From: DYHD01 sp037445375 | GTDB lineage: Bacteria; Nitrospirota; Thermodesulfovibrionia; Thermodesulfovibrionales; Dissulfurispiraceae | Length of the DNA stretch: 24,810 nucleotides | NCBI GenBank assembly: GCA_037445375.1 | Contig: JBBIKS010000034.1 | Span: forward strand, 1 to 24,810 | Reading direction: 5' to 3' | In this document: positions 15,789-23,324 of the stretch, piece by piece | How positions within the stretch are numbered: position 1 is the stretch's first letter | Layout of the letters: every line of letters starts with the position of its first letter | Made by a program: the position numbers and the translations under genes | Notes under the pieces: model-generated | What the model saw: only the letters and a program-made list of their open reading frames with translations | Told to the model about the DNA's origin: nothing | Databases searched by the model: none

Positions 15789-17936
15789 TTGAACCTTTTG
15801 GATTTAGACAAAAATCTTTTTCACTTTATCAATATAGATATAGCAAATTTTTTTTTCGATTTCTTGATGCCCTTGCTTAGCAGTAAGGGCTATTATTTCT
15901 TATCGCCTTACATAGCATATGTCTTGTGGCAGGACTATAAGAAGAAGGATTCAAAAAAAGATTTCTTATTCCAGACTTCTATATTTGCAATCTTTATTGC
16001 CTTTTTTTCTTTTATTTTGACTGACTGGCTGGCAAATGAAATAAAATATTTCATTGGAAGAATAAGACCATGCACCGAACTGCCAGAAGTCAGGCTTTTA
16101 GTCGGCTGCACACAATCCTTATCGATGCCCTCAAACCACGCTGCGAATGCTTCTGCTATCTTAGTCACTCTTTATTATTTAACGAGAAATCTGGTTTCTA
16201 TATGGGCAATTTTATACCTTGTCGCACTTGCCTCTTTAATTAAATTTTCAAGGGTATATGTCGGCGTTCATTATCCGAGTGATGTCATTTTTGGGGCTTT
16301 TTTGGGGGCTCTTATATCAGTCTTTGTCATAATCGTAGCAAAATGCACCATACTTAATAAAAAATTGAACATCTACAAGGCTTTTTTTATTTTTATGCTT
16401 TTTGCCCTGAGCGTTTTCCGAATTTATTATATATTCAATGGTTCCCTTGATCTAAGCCCTGATGAATCTCATTATTGGGAATGGTCAAGAAGACTCGATC
16501 TCAGTTATTACTCAAAGGGGCCCGTGATTGCATATTTGATTTATGCAGGCACATATATCTTTGGTGATACCGTATTTGGCATCAGGATAATGGCTGTCTT
16601 ATTTTCAGTCTTAAGCAGTTTATTTCTTTATAAGCTTATTAAGAGTATGTATGACAATGGTCCTTCAGCCGTTTTTGGTGCGCTACTTTTTCAGGCTATT
16701 CCCTTGTATGCACCCTTTGGGATTATCTTTTCGATTGATGCCCCTTTTATTTTTTTCTGGATATTATCTTTGTATGTTTTCTGGATAGCTATTGAAAAAT
16801 CAGAGCCTTTTTTAAGCGGTCACTATCTTAGCAAAACATTGCCGCCCAGTATTAATTCTGACCTTAGAATCTGGCTTTTGTTAGGCATAGTTACAGGGAT
16901 TGGAATGCTGACTAAATATACAATGGCTTTTTTCTTTTTGTGCGGTTTTCTATTCTTACTATTTACAGAAAAGAGAAAGCTACTTATAACTTTAAAGCCT
17001 TATTTAACATTATTGACAGCACTCTTGATATTCAGCCCTGTAATTATATGGAATATCCAGAATGATTGGGTAGCCTTGAGACATACAGCAGGACACGCAG
17101 GCATAGCGGAAGGCTTCAAGATATCACTAAAAACTTTTTTAGAGTTTATTGCATCTCAGATAGGTGTGATCACACCTGTTATTTTTTTTATGATGCTATA
17201 TTCATTCATCAAGCCAAAGAAATCCGATCTTCAGCACAGTTTCCTTTTGTATTTTTGCATCCCTGTAATTGTTTTCTTTCTGCTGAAAAGCCTTCAGGGG
17301 AAGGTTCAGGCAAACTGGGCTATGCACGGTTATATTACTGGGATCATCGCTTTTACGGTATATTATTTAAATCCAGAAAATAGAATTATTAAGAATTGGA
17401 AAGGTGCAATCTCAAAAAAACTATCAATATTAGGCATAATCATCGCCTTAATGGCAACAGCGGTAAGTCATTATCCTTCATTGATTAATCTGCCGGTGAA
17501 ATTAGACCCTTCTTCACGATTAAGAGGTTGGGCTAAGTTGGGCGATGAGGTCAGCATGATATACTCTTCGCTCTCGAAAAATGGGGAGGTGATTATCTTT
17601 TCAGATAGTTATCAAGTCTCCAGTCAGCTTGCATTTTATGTGAAAGGCAATCCGACGACATATTGTATTAATCTCGGCAGGAGAATGAATCAATATGACC
17701 TTTGGGAAGATATGAACATTCATATTAAAAAGATAAAAGCTGATAAAAATATAAATGCTATATTTGTCAGAATGGGAGTTGAAGATATGCCGCCTGAAAT
17801 GACAGACTCTTTTGATGCCTTTGAAAGAAGTATATTAACGGTTTATGATAAAAAGAATAATATTTTACGGCAATACTCGATCTTTATCTGCTATAATTTC
17901 AAGGGGGTTCAGACATCAAAACCCGATAAATTCTGA
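15789..17936 (+). CDS. PAP2 phosphatase - GT39 glycosyltransferase fusion, polytopic membrane protein
   Basis: A 715-residue membrane protein with two enzyme parts. Residues 1-190 are a PAP2-type lipid phosphatase with all three motifs: K86-x6-R93-P94, PSNH (114-117) and SR-x5-H161-x3-D165. From about residue 195 it reads as a GT39/ArnT-like glycosyltransferase, with the catalytic acidic pair in LSPDESHYWEWSRR (D225-E226) and YYSKGPVIAYLI on the outer loop, followed by many membrane helices and a soluble C-terminal domain. Such transferases move a sugar from a polyprenyl-phosphate donor to lipid A, protein or glycan outside the membrane. The fused phosphatase may dephosphorylate the acceptor or the polyprenyl carrier. 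The start is TTG with AGGA ten bases upstream; no early ATG exists. The next gene is a GT2 that could make the donor. Confidence 0.85.
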   Translation: MNLLDLDKNLFHFINIDIANFFFDFLMPLLSSKGYYFLSPYIAYVLWQDYKKKDSKKDFLFQTSIFAIFIAFFSFILTDWLANEIKYFIGRIRPCTELPEVRLLVGCTQSLSMPSNHAANASAILVTLYYLTRNLVSIWAILYLVALASLIKFSRVYVGVHYPSDVIFGAFLGALISVFVIIVAKCTILNKKLNIYKAFFIFMLFALSVFRIYYIFNGSLDLSPDESHYWEWSRRLDLSYYSKGPVIAYLIYAGTYIFGDTVFGIRIMAVLFSVLSSLFLYKLIKSMYDNGPSAVFGALLFQAIPLYAPFGIIFSIDAPFIFFWILSLYVFWIAIEKSEPFLSGHYLSKTLPPSINSDLRIWLLLGIVTGIGMLTKYTMAFFFLCGFLFLLFTEKRKLLITLKPYLTLLTALLIFSPVIIWNIQNDWVALRHTAGHAGIAEGFKISLKTFLEFIASQIGVITPVIFFMMLYSFIKPKKSDLQHSFLLYFCIPVIVFFLLKSLQGKVQANWAMHGYITGIIAFTVYYLNPENRIIKNWKGAISKKLSILGIIIALMATAVSHYPSLINLPVKLDPSSRLRGWAKLGDEVSMIYSSLSKNGEVIIFSDSYQVSSQLAFYVKGNPTTYCINLGRRMNQYDLWEDMNIHIKKIKADKNINAIFVRMGVEDMPPEMTDSFDAFERSILTVYDKKNNILRQYSIFICYNFKGVQTSKPDKF

Positions 17937-17944
17937 GGTGTTAA

Positions 17945-18892
17945 ATGACTATATCTGTTGTGGTTCCACTTTATAACGAAGAAGAAAATATTGAGATCCT
18001 CCATGCCAGATTAAAAGCGGTGCTTGAAAGCACCGGGCTCGCATATGAGATCCTTTATGTGGATGACGGCAGCCAGGACATGACGATAGATCTGCTTGAG
18101 AAGATACAAAAAAAAGATTCGGACAAGGTGATTATCTTAAGTTTGAGGAGAAATTTTGGACAGACAGCGGCTTTTGCAGCGGGCTTTGATCTTTCAAGGG
18201 GTGAGATTGTCATTACAATGGATGGCGACCTTCAAAATGATCCTGCTGATATACCAAAACTTATTGAGGCTATAAAAGGGTATGACCTCGTAAGCGGCTG
18301 GAGAAAGGAAAGAAAAGACCCTTTTTTTTCAAGAAGGCTCCCTTCTATGATTGCCAACTGGCTTATAAGTAAAGTTACAGGTGTGAGGCTCCATGACTAC
18401 GGCTGTTCTTTAAAGGCATACAGGCGGGATGTGATAAAGAACTTGCGACTTTATGGTGAGATGCACAGATTTATCCCAGCCATTGCGAGTTGGTATGGTG
18501 TAAGGATCAATGAAATAGAGACTACCCATCATCCCCGACTAAGAGGCAAATCAAAATATGGCATCTCAAGGACTATTAAGGTATTACTTGATCTGCTCAC
18601 AATCAAGTTTCTGCAGAGTTTTTCTACAAAACCCATGCAGTTTTTCGGTCCTATGGGTCTTATTTTCAGTCTTTCCGGGACAACTATATGTATGTATCTT
18701 ACCATGGAAAAGTTTATCAATGCGGTTGATATTGGCAGCAGACCATTACTGCTTCTTGGCGTATTGCTACTGATTATCGGCTTTCAGTTTATAGGTATGG
18801 GTCTTTTGGGTGAAATGATTATCAGGGTTTACCACGAAAGCCAGAAAAAACCTATCTATACGATTAAGAAAATAATTGGCGCAGGCAAATAA
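17945..18892 (+). CDS. GT2 glycosyltransferase, polyprenyl-phosphate sugar synthase type (ArnC/DPM1-like)
   Basis: A 315-residue family 2 glycosyltransferase with two C-terminal membrane helices. The nucleotide-sugar site starts VVVPLYNEEENI, with VDDGSQD, the metal-binding TMDGDLQNDP and SGWRKERKDPFFSR following in the order seen in ArnC, GtrB and dolichol-phosphate mannose synthases. The helices are near residues 235-260 and 268-295. It most likely joins a sugar to undecaprenyl phosphate on the inner membrane face. The substrate sugar cannot be told. It starts eight bases after the PAP2-GT39 gene, with GAGGTG just ahead, which suggests donor synthase and user are cotranscribed. Its end overlaps the next start. 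Confidence 0.9.
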   Translation: MTISVVVPLYNEEENIEILHARLKAVLESTGLAYEILYVDDGSQDMTIDLLEKIQKKDSDKVIILSLRRNFGQTAAFAAGFDLSRGEIVITMDGDLQNDPADIPKLIEAIKGYDLVSGWRKERKDPFFSRRLPSMIANWLISKVTGVRLHDYGCSLKAYRRDVIKNLRLYGEMHRFIPAIASWYGVRINEIETTHHPRLRGKSKYGISRTIKVLLDLLTIKFLQSFSTKPMQFFGPMGLIFSLSGTTICMYLTMEKFINAVDIGSRPLLLLGVLLLIIGFQFIGMGLLGEMIIRVYHESQKKPIYTIKKIIGAGK

Positions 18893-19868
18893 ACAACTTA
18901 AAACTTTTCTCATCTTTATTCTAAAGTTTGCCGTCTCAGCGGCATTGCTTTACATTCTGACTTCAAAGATTGGTGCAGAGACAATAATTGGATATCTAAG
19001 ACTTCTAAATCCACTTGCTTTTATATGTGCTGTCGGACTTTATATCTTTTCTATATATATTTCCTCATTGAGATGGTCGCTCCTGATAAATCAAGCAATA
19101 AGCAAAAAAAGGCTTTTTTCGATGTATATGATTGGTTCCTTTTTTAATACCTGCCTGCCGGGGATAATCGGCGGCGATGCTGTCAAGGCTTACTACCTAA
19201 GCCGGGAGATCAAGGGTATTCAGCCCACAGAGCCATTAGAAGACAATATCGCAGCAAAGGACAATCCTGAAGGTAATGTAACAGCTGTCGCATCAGTCTT
19301 TATGGACAGGTATATTGGGGTTTCAGCTCTAATGATTATAGGTATGATCGCATTTCCATTCGGTTTTGGGTATATTGACAAGACATCGCCTCATCAATTT
19401 CTTATATGGCTTATGCCCGCAATCTTTTTTGCTTTTGTTTTAGCAAGTTTTATTCTTTTCAGATTTAAGATTGGGGCAAGCATAAGATTTTTATCAAGCT
19501 TATACCAACATCTTGATCTGTACAAAACAAAAAGGGATATTATTATAAAGGGTTTTATATACTCCTTAATTATTCAAATATCTGGAATTATTTCAGTTTA
19601 TATACTTTCAGTTGGTATGTCTTTTGAGGTTCCAATCTTAATGCTTTTAATCTTTATGCCTGTGATTATTGTAATTTCTCTACTGCCGATATCAATATCC
19701 GGCATTGGCGTAAGAGAGCTATCATTTGCATTTTTTTTGGGGTCAGCAGGAGTTCCATCTGATGTATCAGTTGCACTTTCACTTTCGTGGTTTTTCTCCG
19801 TTGTTACAGCAAGTTTATGGGGATTTATTGAATACCTGAGATTTAATGTAGAATTAAAGTCAAAGTAA
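18876..19868 (+). CDS. Flippase-like membrane protein (UPF0104 / LPG synthase TM-domain family)
   Basis: A 330-residue polytopic membrane protein of the family related to the transmembrane part of lysylphosphatidylglycerol synthase. Recognisable parts are SSLRWSLLINQ, FFNTCLPGIIGGDAVKAYYL and the late LLPISISGIGVRELSFAFF. Between these, after YLSRE, there is an extra loop of about 25 polar residues (QPTEPLEDNIAAKDNPEG) before ASVFMDRYIG. The family is proposed to move or modify lipid-linked molecules. Here, behind a polyprenyl-sugar synthase and a GT39 enzyme, moving the lipid-linked sugar across the membrane is a reasonable inference. The only early start is a TTG that overlaps the GT2 gene by 17 bases, so the exact start is uncertain. 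Confidence 0.8.
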   Translation: MAQANKQLKTFLIFILKFAVSAALLYILTSKIGAETIIGYLRLLNPLAFICAVGLYIFSIYISSLRWSLLINQAISKKRLFSMYMIGSFFNTCLPGIIGGDAVKAYYLSREIKGIQPTEPLEDNIAAKDNPEGNVTAVASVFMDRYIGVSALMIIGMIAFPFGFGYIDKTSPHQFLIWLMPAIFFAFVLASFILFRFKIGASIRFLSSLYQHLDLYKTKRDIIIKGFIYSLIIQISGIISVYILSVGMSFEVPILMLLIFMPVIIVISLLPISISGIGVRELSFAFFLGSAGVPSDVSVALSLSWFFSVVTASLWGFIEYLRFNVELKSK

Positions 19869-19929
19869 GGGCAGTCAACTCGTTGCATTTTTTTGGTTAA
19901 TGTTTATGTAAATACCGAACATTAAAGTT

Positions 19930-20220
19930 ATGATTCCATTATTCATTAAAAATTTTTTTGCTCTCAATAAGCAGCTAATTTTAGATGAGGTCTTTAAAAT
20001 TAGAGGATTCATGCGGGTTATTATGAAGCGGAGGAATACCGGCATTGAGTGGACAAGATATGAACTTGCTAAAATAAAGCTATTTATAAAAAAATTATCA
20101 AAGATTTGGCCGATATTTATAATATTTCTTTTGCCCTGCGGCTTGCTGCTAATCGGACTTCTTGCCTTATTCCTTGAACGGCGCAAGAAAAAGAGATATA
20201 AATCTGAAAACAACCTCTAA
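19930..20220 (+). CDS. Small membrane protein of unknown function
   Basis: I do not recognise this 96-residue protein. The N-terminal two thirds are basic and helical (KNFFALNKQL, WTRYELAKIKLFIKKLSK). A single strong membrane helix (PIFIIFLLPCGLLLIGLLAL) follows, then a positive tail, ERRKKKRYKSENNL. The strong helix followed by a basic cluster suggests a real inner-membrane protein with its C-terminus in the cytoplasm. A start at 20011 has a better ribosome-binding site (AGAGGA at 20002-20007) and would give 69 residues. It lies 61 bases after the flippase-like gene and ends 11 bases before convergent argB. An overlapping minus-strand frame is less convincing. Confidence 0.55.
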   Translation: MIPLFIKNFFALNKQLILDEVFKIRGFMRVIMKRRNTGIEWTRYELAKIKLFIKKLSKIWPIFIIFLLPCGLLLIGLLALFLERRKKKRYKSENNL

Positions 20221-20231
20221 TTATCGATATA

Positions 20232-21122
20232 TTAAGAGCGGCTACTTACTATTTCCGTTCCTATCCCCTCTTTAGTGAATATCTCAAGAAGCAGGCAGTG
20301 AGGAATTCTGCCATCAATAATATGTGTCTTCTTTACCCCGTTTTCTAATGCATTTACACATGATTGAACCTTTGGTAGCATGCCTCCTGTTATGATGCCG
20401 TCTTCAATCAAGCCTTTTAACTCCTTTTTATTGACAGATGAGATGACATCGCCATGTTTGTTTTTGATTCCTGGCACATCTGTCAACAGAATGAGTTTTT
20501 CAGCATTTAAAGCAGATGCTATTGCAGACGCCACAAAATCAGCATTAATATTATAAGTCTCTCCTTTTACCCCAAATCCGATTGGGGAAATAACTGGTAT
20601 GAAACCGTTCTTTTCGAGTGATGTCAAAATCTCTGGGGCTATCGCTTCTATATCCCCTACAAGCCCGATGTCTATTATCTCTTCGTCTCCGCCTGTTCTG
20701 TCCGCCTTCTTTAGAAGTTTCTTTTTTGCCTTAATAAGACCGCCGTCCTTACCGCTTAGTCCGACTGCCTTACCGCCGTGCCTGTTTATTAAGGCAGCAA
20801 TTTCTTTGTTTATCAGTCCTCCTAAAACCATCTCGACTATATCCATCGTCTCTTTATCTGTAACACGTTGCCCCTGAACAAAGGTTGGTTCCTTGCCCAT
20901 TTTTTTCATTGTATCACTAACCTTCGGTCCGCCGCCATGAACTATGATAAGTCTTATGCCGATAAAGCTCAAAAGCACTACATCCTTAGCAAATGTATTT
21001 TTCAGTTCATCATCAATCTGTGCTCCGCCGCCATACTTAATAACAAAAGTTTTACCATAAAAACTTCTAATAAAGGGCAGAGACTCTATTAAAATATTTG
21101 CTTTTTGAATAAATTTTTCCAT
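20232..21122 (-). CDS. argB: Acetylglutamate kinase
   Basis: ArgB (296 residues) phosphorylates N-acetylglutamate, the second step of arginine synthesis. It shows FVIKYGGGAQID, VHGGGPKVSDTMKKMG (acetylglutamate and ATP binding), GLSGKDGGLIKAKKK, FIPVISPIGFG, YNINADFVASAIA and LILLTDVPGI in family order, and IITGGMLPKVQ near the end. I start at the ATG at 21122 because AAAGGAGAAG sits directly upstream; the longer frame to 21149 would place that site inside the gene. It is the last gene of the minus-strand run from the sigma-54 activator through moaC, 30 bases after moaC. No arginine partner gene is adjacent. Confidence 0.95.
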   Translation of the reverse strand: MEKFIQKANILIESLPFIRSFYGKTFVIKYGGGAQIDDELKNTFAKDVVLLSFIGIRLIIVHGGGPKVSDTMKKMGKEPTFVQGQRVTDKETMDIVEMVLGGLINKEIAALINRHGGKAVGLSGKDGGLIKAKKKLLKKADRTGGDEEIIDIGLVGDIEAIAPEILTSLEKNGFIPVISPIGFGVKGETYNINADFVASAIASALNAEKLILLTDVPGIKNKHGDVISSVNKKELKGLIEDGIITGGMLPKVQSCVNALENGVKKTHIIDGRIPHCLLLEIFTKEGIGTEIVSSRS

Positions 21123-21152
21123 ATCTTCTCCTTTGCCGGAAGTGTGCATCGT

Positions 21153-21629
21153 TTATTTTTCTCTTCTAAAGACCCCGCTTCTTCCTCCGCTCTTTTCAAG
21201 AAGCATAATGTCTCTGATGATTATTTCTTTATCTGTAGCCTTACACATATCATAAATAGTCAAGGCGGCTATGGAAGCGGCAATAAGCGCCTCCATCTCA
21301 ACACCAGTTTGACCAGTGCTCAGGGCGGTAGTTTTAATCTTTATCAGTTTATTTTCATCATCAATCTGAAAATCTATCGTTATAGAAGACAGGTTTATGG
21401 TATGGCAAAGGGGAATTAATTCAGACACCTTTTTGGCAGCCATTATCCCGGCTAACCTTGCAACTCCGAGCACATCGCCTTTTGAAATAATGCCATCTTT
21501 GATTAGCCTGATTGTTTCGGCTTTCATATGAACACAGCCGATGGCGGTTGCTGTTCTTGATGTTACAGGCTTCTCTGAGATATCAACCATTTTGGCATTG
21601 CCTTTTTCATCAAAATGTGTAAAGTCCAT
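21153..21629 (-). CDS. moaC: Cyclic pyranopterin monophosphate synthase
   Basis: MoaC (158 residues) makes cyclic pyranopterin monophosphate from the MoaA product, the first stage of molybdenum cofactor synthesis. Typical stretches are FDEKGNAKMVDISEKPVTSR, GDVLGVARLAGIMAAKKV, SELIPLCHTINL, TGVEMEALIAASIAALTIYD and the closing KSGGRSGVF. The start is the ATG at 21629 with GGGGGC upstream; a longer frame would need a GTG at 21650 inside the previous gene's end. It follows the sigma-54 activator gene by ten bases, so the two are almost certainly on one transcript. That is an unusual pairing. Confidence 0.95.
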   Translation of the reverse strand: MDFTHFDEKGNAKMVDISEKPVTSRTATAIGCVHMKAETIRLIKDGIISKGDVLGVARLAGIMAAKKVSELIPLCHTINLSSITIDFQIDDENKLIKIKTTALSTGQTGVEMEALIAASIAALTIYDMCKATDKEIIIRDIMLLEKSGGRSGVFRREK

Positions 21630-21639
21630 GAATTGCCCC

Positions 21640-23004
21640 CTAAACAGCACTTTTTTTAATAATTTTTAGCTCTTTCATAAGTTTCCAAAGAGTAACTCTG
21701 CTTATCCCAAGATGTTTTGCTGCAAGCGTTCTGTTCCAATTGAACCTTGCAAGGATAGATATAATTTGCTCTGGATCTCTAAAATCATTTCCCTTTTCAT
21801 TACCATGAGCTGTCTTCGCAAAAATATATTCAGGCAGGTCGGATATATCAATTGTATCATCTTTTGAGGTCATTGCTGCGTATTCGACTGTATTAATGAG
21901 CTGCCGCACATTGCCTTGCCAATGATAAGATTCAAGCAGTTCCATGGCGGCAGGGTTTATTCTTTTGATATTTTTTTTATTTAAAATATTGATCTTCTCC
22001 AGATAGTGAGATAAAAGCAGGTGGATATCCTCTTTGCGGTCTCTTAATGGAGGAACTTTTATAGGAATAACATTAATTCTATAGAAAAGATCCTCTCTGA
22101 ATTTACCGGATTGAATATGATGAAATATGTCTTTGTTTGTAGCAGTTATGAATCTTATATCAATTGAGACTGTTTTATTGTCGCCAACCCTTTCTATCTC
22201 TTTTTCCTGAATAACCCGTAGTATTTTGATCTGCACGGATTGAGGCATGTCTCCAATTTCATCCAGAAAAATGCTGCCCCTATTAGCCGCCTCAAATCTG
22301 CCTATACGATCCCTGATAGCGCCTGTAAAAGCGCCTTTGACATGCCCAAACAGCTCGCTCTCAAGAAGATATTCATTCAATGCCGCGCAGTTGACTTTAA
22401 TAAAAGGGTTCTTGCTCCGTCTGCTTAACTTATGTATTGAATGGGCGACAAGTTCTTTGCCCGTGCCGCTTTCGCCATATATTATAACGCTGGCGTCACT
22501 TTGGGCTGCATTTCTTATTTGTTCAAATAATACCCGCATTAGAGGGCTCTTGCCCACCATGCCCATGAATCCGTATTCATGCAAAAGCTCGCTTTTGAGC
22601 CTTTCAACCTCCATTTCCTTCAAATAGATTGATGTTATATCGGTCATTGCCTCAACCGCACCAATCACATCACCTTTTTTATCTTTAAGGACTACTGCAT
22701 TTTTCAAAAGATGTATATCCCTGCCATCCTTTGATCTTATCTGGCATTTCTTGTTGGTTACACAGCCTTCGTCAAACAGTTTGCAATCCTTCTGCTTTCC
22801 TTCCGGTGAGTTTGTTACGCATGTGTTGGTGTTGAGAATTGAACACTGCCTGCCCAAGACATCTTCCATCTTGAACCCTGTCATACGCTCTGCAGCCTTA
22901 TTGAAAAACAGAATATCCCCTTCTTTATCAACGACCATCAACCCCTCGGACATTGTTTCCAGAATGCTTTTTAAAAAATCTGTATCTTTCAAAAGTGATT
23001 TCAT
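21640..23004 (-). CDS. Sigma-54 activator with a cysteine-rich PAS sensor domain
   Basis: A 454-residue bacterial enhancer-binding protein. Residues 8-125 form a PAS domain whose loop holds five cysteines (C54, C62, C74, C81, C87), a pattern suggesting a metal, iron-sulfur or thiol redox sensor. A linker helix (about 127-145) leads to the AAA+ domain with Walker A GESGTGKE, the sigma-54 contact loop GAFTGA, the Walker B GSIFLDEIGDM, FREDLFYRINVIPI and PPLRDRKEDI. The C-terminus carries a Fis-type helix-turn-helix (NRTLAAKHLGISRVTLWKLM). There is no receiver domain, so it senses directly rather than through a kinase. It lies head to head with the rhodanese gene, which has a sigma-54 promoter, so that gene is its likely target. 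Confidence 0.92.
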   Translation of the reverse strand: MKSLLKDTDFLKSILETMSEGLMVVDKEGDILFFNKAAERMTGFKMEDVLGRQCSILNTNTCVTNSPEGKQKDCKLFDEGCVTNKKCQIRSKDGRDIHLLKNAVVLKDKKGDVIGAVEAMTDITSIYLKEMEVERLKSELLHEYGFMGMVGKSPLMRVLFEQIRNAAQSDASVIIYGESGTGKELVAHSIHKLSRRSKNPFIKVNCAALNEYLLESELFGHVKGAFTGAIRDRIGRFEAANRGSIFLDEIGDMPQSVQIKILRVIQEKEIERVGDNKTVSIDIRFITATNKDIFHHIQSGKFREDLFYRINVIPIKVPPLRDRKEDIHLLLSHYLEKINILNKKNIKRINPAAMELLESYHWQGNVRQLINTVEYAAMTSKDDTIDISDLPEYIFAKTAHGNEKGNDFRDPEQIISILARFNWNRTLAAKHLGISRVTLWKLMKELKIIKKSAV

Positions 23005-23012
23005 TGTTCAGG

Positions 23013-23024
23013 TATGTTAACATA
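23013..23024. promoter_or_regulatory. Perfect 12-bp palindrome upstream of the activator gene
   Basis: TATGTTAACATA is a perfect inverted repeat only eight bases before the activator's ATG. Two more TTAACA copies follow at 23037 and 23046. This could be an autoregulatory operator, but AT-rich DNA produces such palindromes easily. Confidence 0.25.
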
Positions 23025-23182
23025 ATTATTAAGAGATTAACACTTTTAACATTTACAATAAAAAATTTATCAACTAAGACTCTTGCAGAATTGTTTGAAT
23101 TGCCATTTCTATCGTGCTTAAAAATTTATAAGTTATTGATGTTAAAGCATTCATAGCATCATTTCAGCAAAATAAAACAGCT

Positions 23183-23197
23183 TGTTCTGATGTTCTG
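23183..23197 (+). promoter_or_regulatory. Possible activator-binding direct repeat
   Basis: TGTTCTG occurs twice (23183-23189 and 23191-23197), separated by one base, about 30 bases upstream of the -24 element. It lies in the non-coding gap between the activator and rhodanese genes, where enhancer sites are expected. Enhancers are often further away and inverted, so this is tentative. Confidence 0.25.
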
Positions 23198-23224
23198 GAG
23201 AGCTTCATATTTTAGGCATTATAT

Positions 23225-23240
23225 TGGCATAAGTCTTGCT
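23225..23240 (+). promoter_or_regulatory. Sigma-54 (-24/-12) promoter of the rhodanese gene
   Basis: TTGGCATAAGTCTTGCT matches the sigma-54 consensus TGGCAY-N5-TTGCW. The GG at 23226-23227 and GC at 23238-23239 are separated by exactly ten bases. Transcription would start near 23250, giving a leader of about 75 bases. The divergent sigma-54 activator gene beside it strongly supports the call. Confidence 0.8.
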
Positions 23241-23260
23241 AATATAAATAATCATATAAA

Positions 23261-23279
23261 AATTTAATATAATTAAATT
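23261..23279. repeat. AT-rich inverted repeat in the rhodanese leader
   Basis: AATTTAAT (23261-23268) and ATTAAATT (23272-23279) form a perfect 8-bp inverted repeat around a three-base centre, just after the predicted transcription start. It may be a protein-binding site or only a product of the AT-rich leader. Confidence 0.3.
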
Positions 23280-23282
23280 ATA

Positions 23283-23301
23283 AAGCGGCTGTGGGCTGCT
23301 T
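23283..23301 (+). promoter_or_regulatory. Leader hairpin before the rhodanese ribosome-binding site
   Basis: AAGCGGC (23283-23289) pairs with GCTGCTT (23295-23301) through seven pairs, one of them G-U, with loop TGTGG. It ends nine bases before the ribosome-binding site AAGGAGG (23311-23317). It could tune translation or mRNA stability. No known riboswitch class is recognised. Confidence 0.35.
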
Positions 23302-23324
23302 AATTCATATAAGGAGGTTAGGAA

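Noticed and set aside
19875..20213. Minus-strand frame of 112 codons opposite the small membrane protein
   Set aside because: Its composition is serine- and isoleucine-rich without a clear domain, and the plus-strand frame has a clean membrane helix with a basic tail and follows its neighbours' direction.
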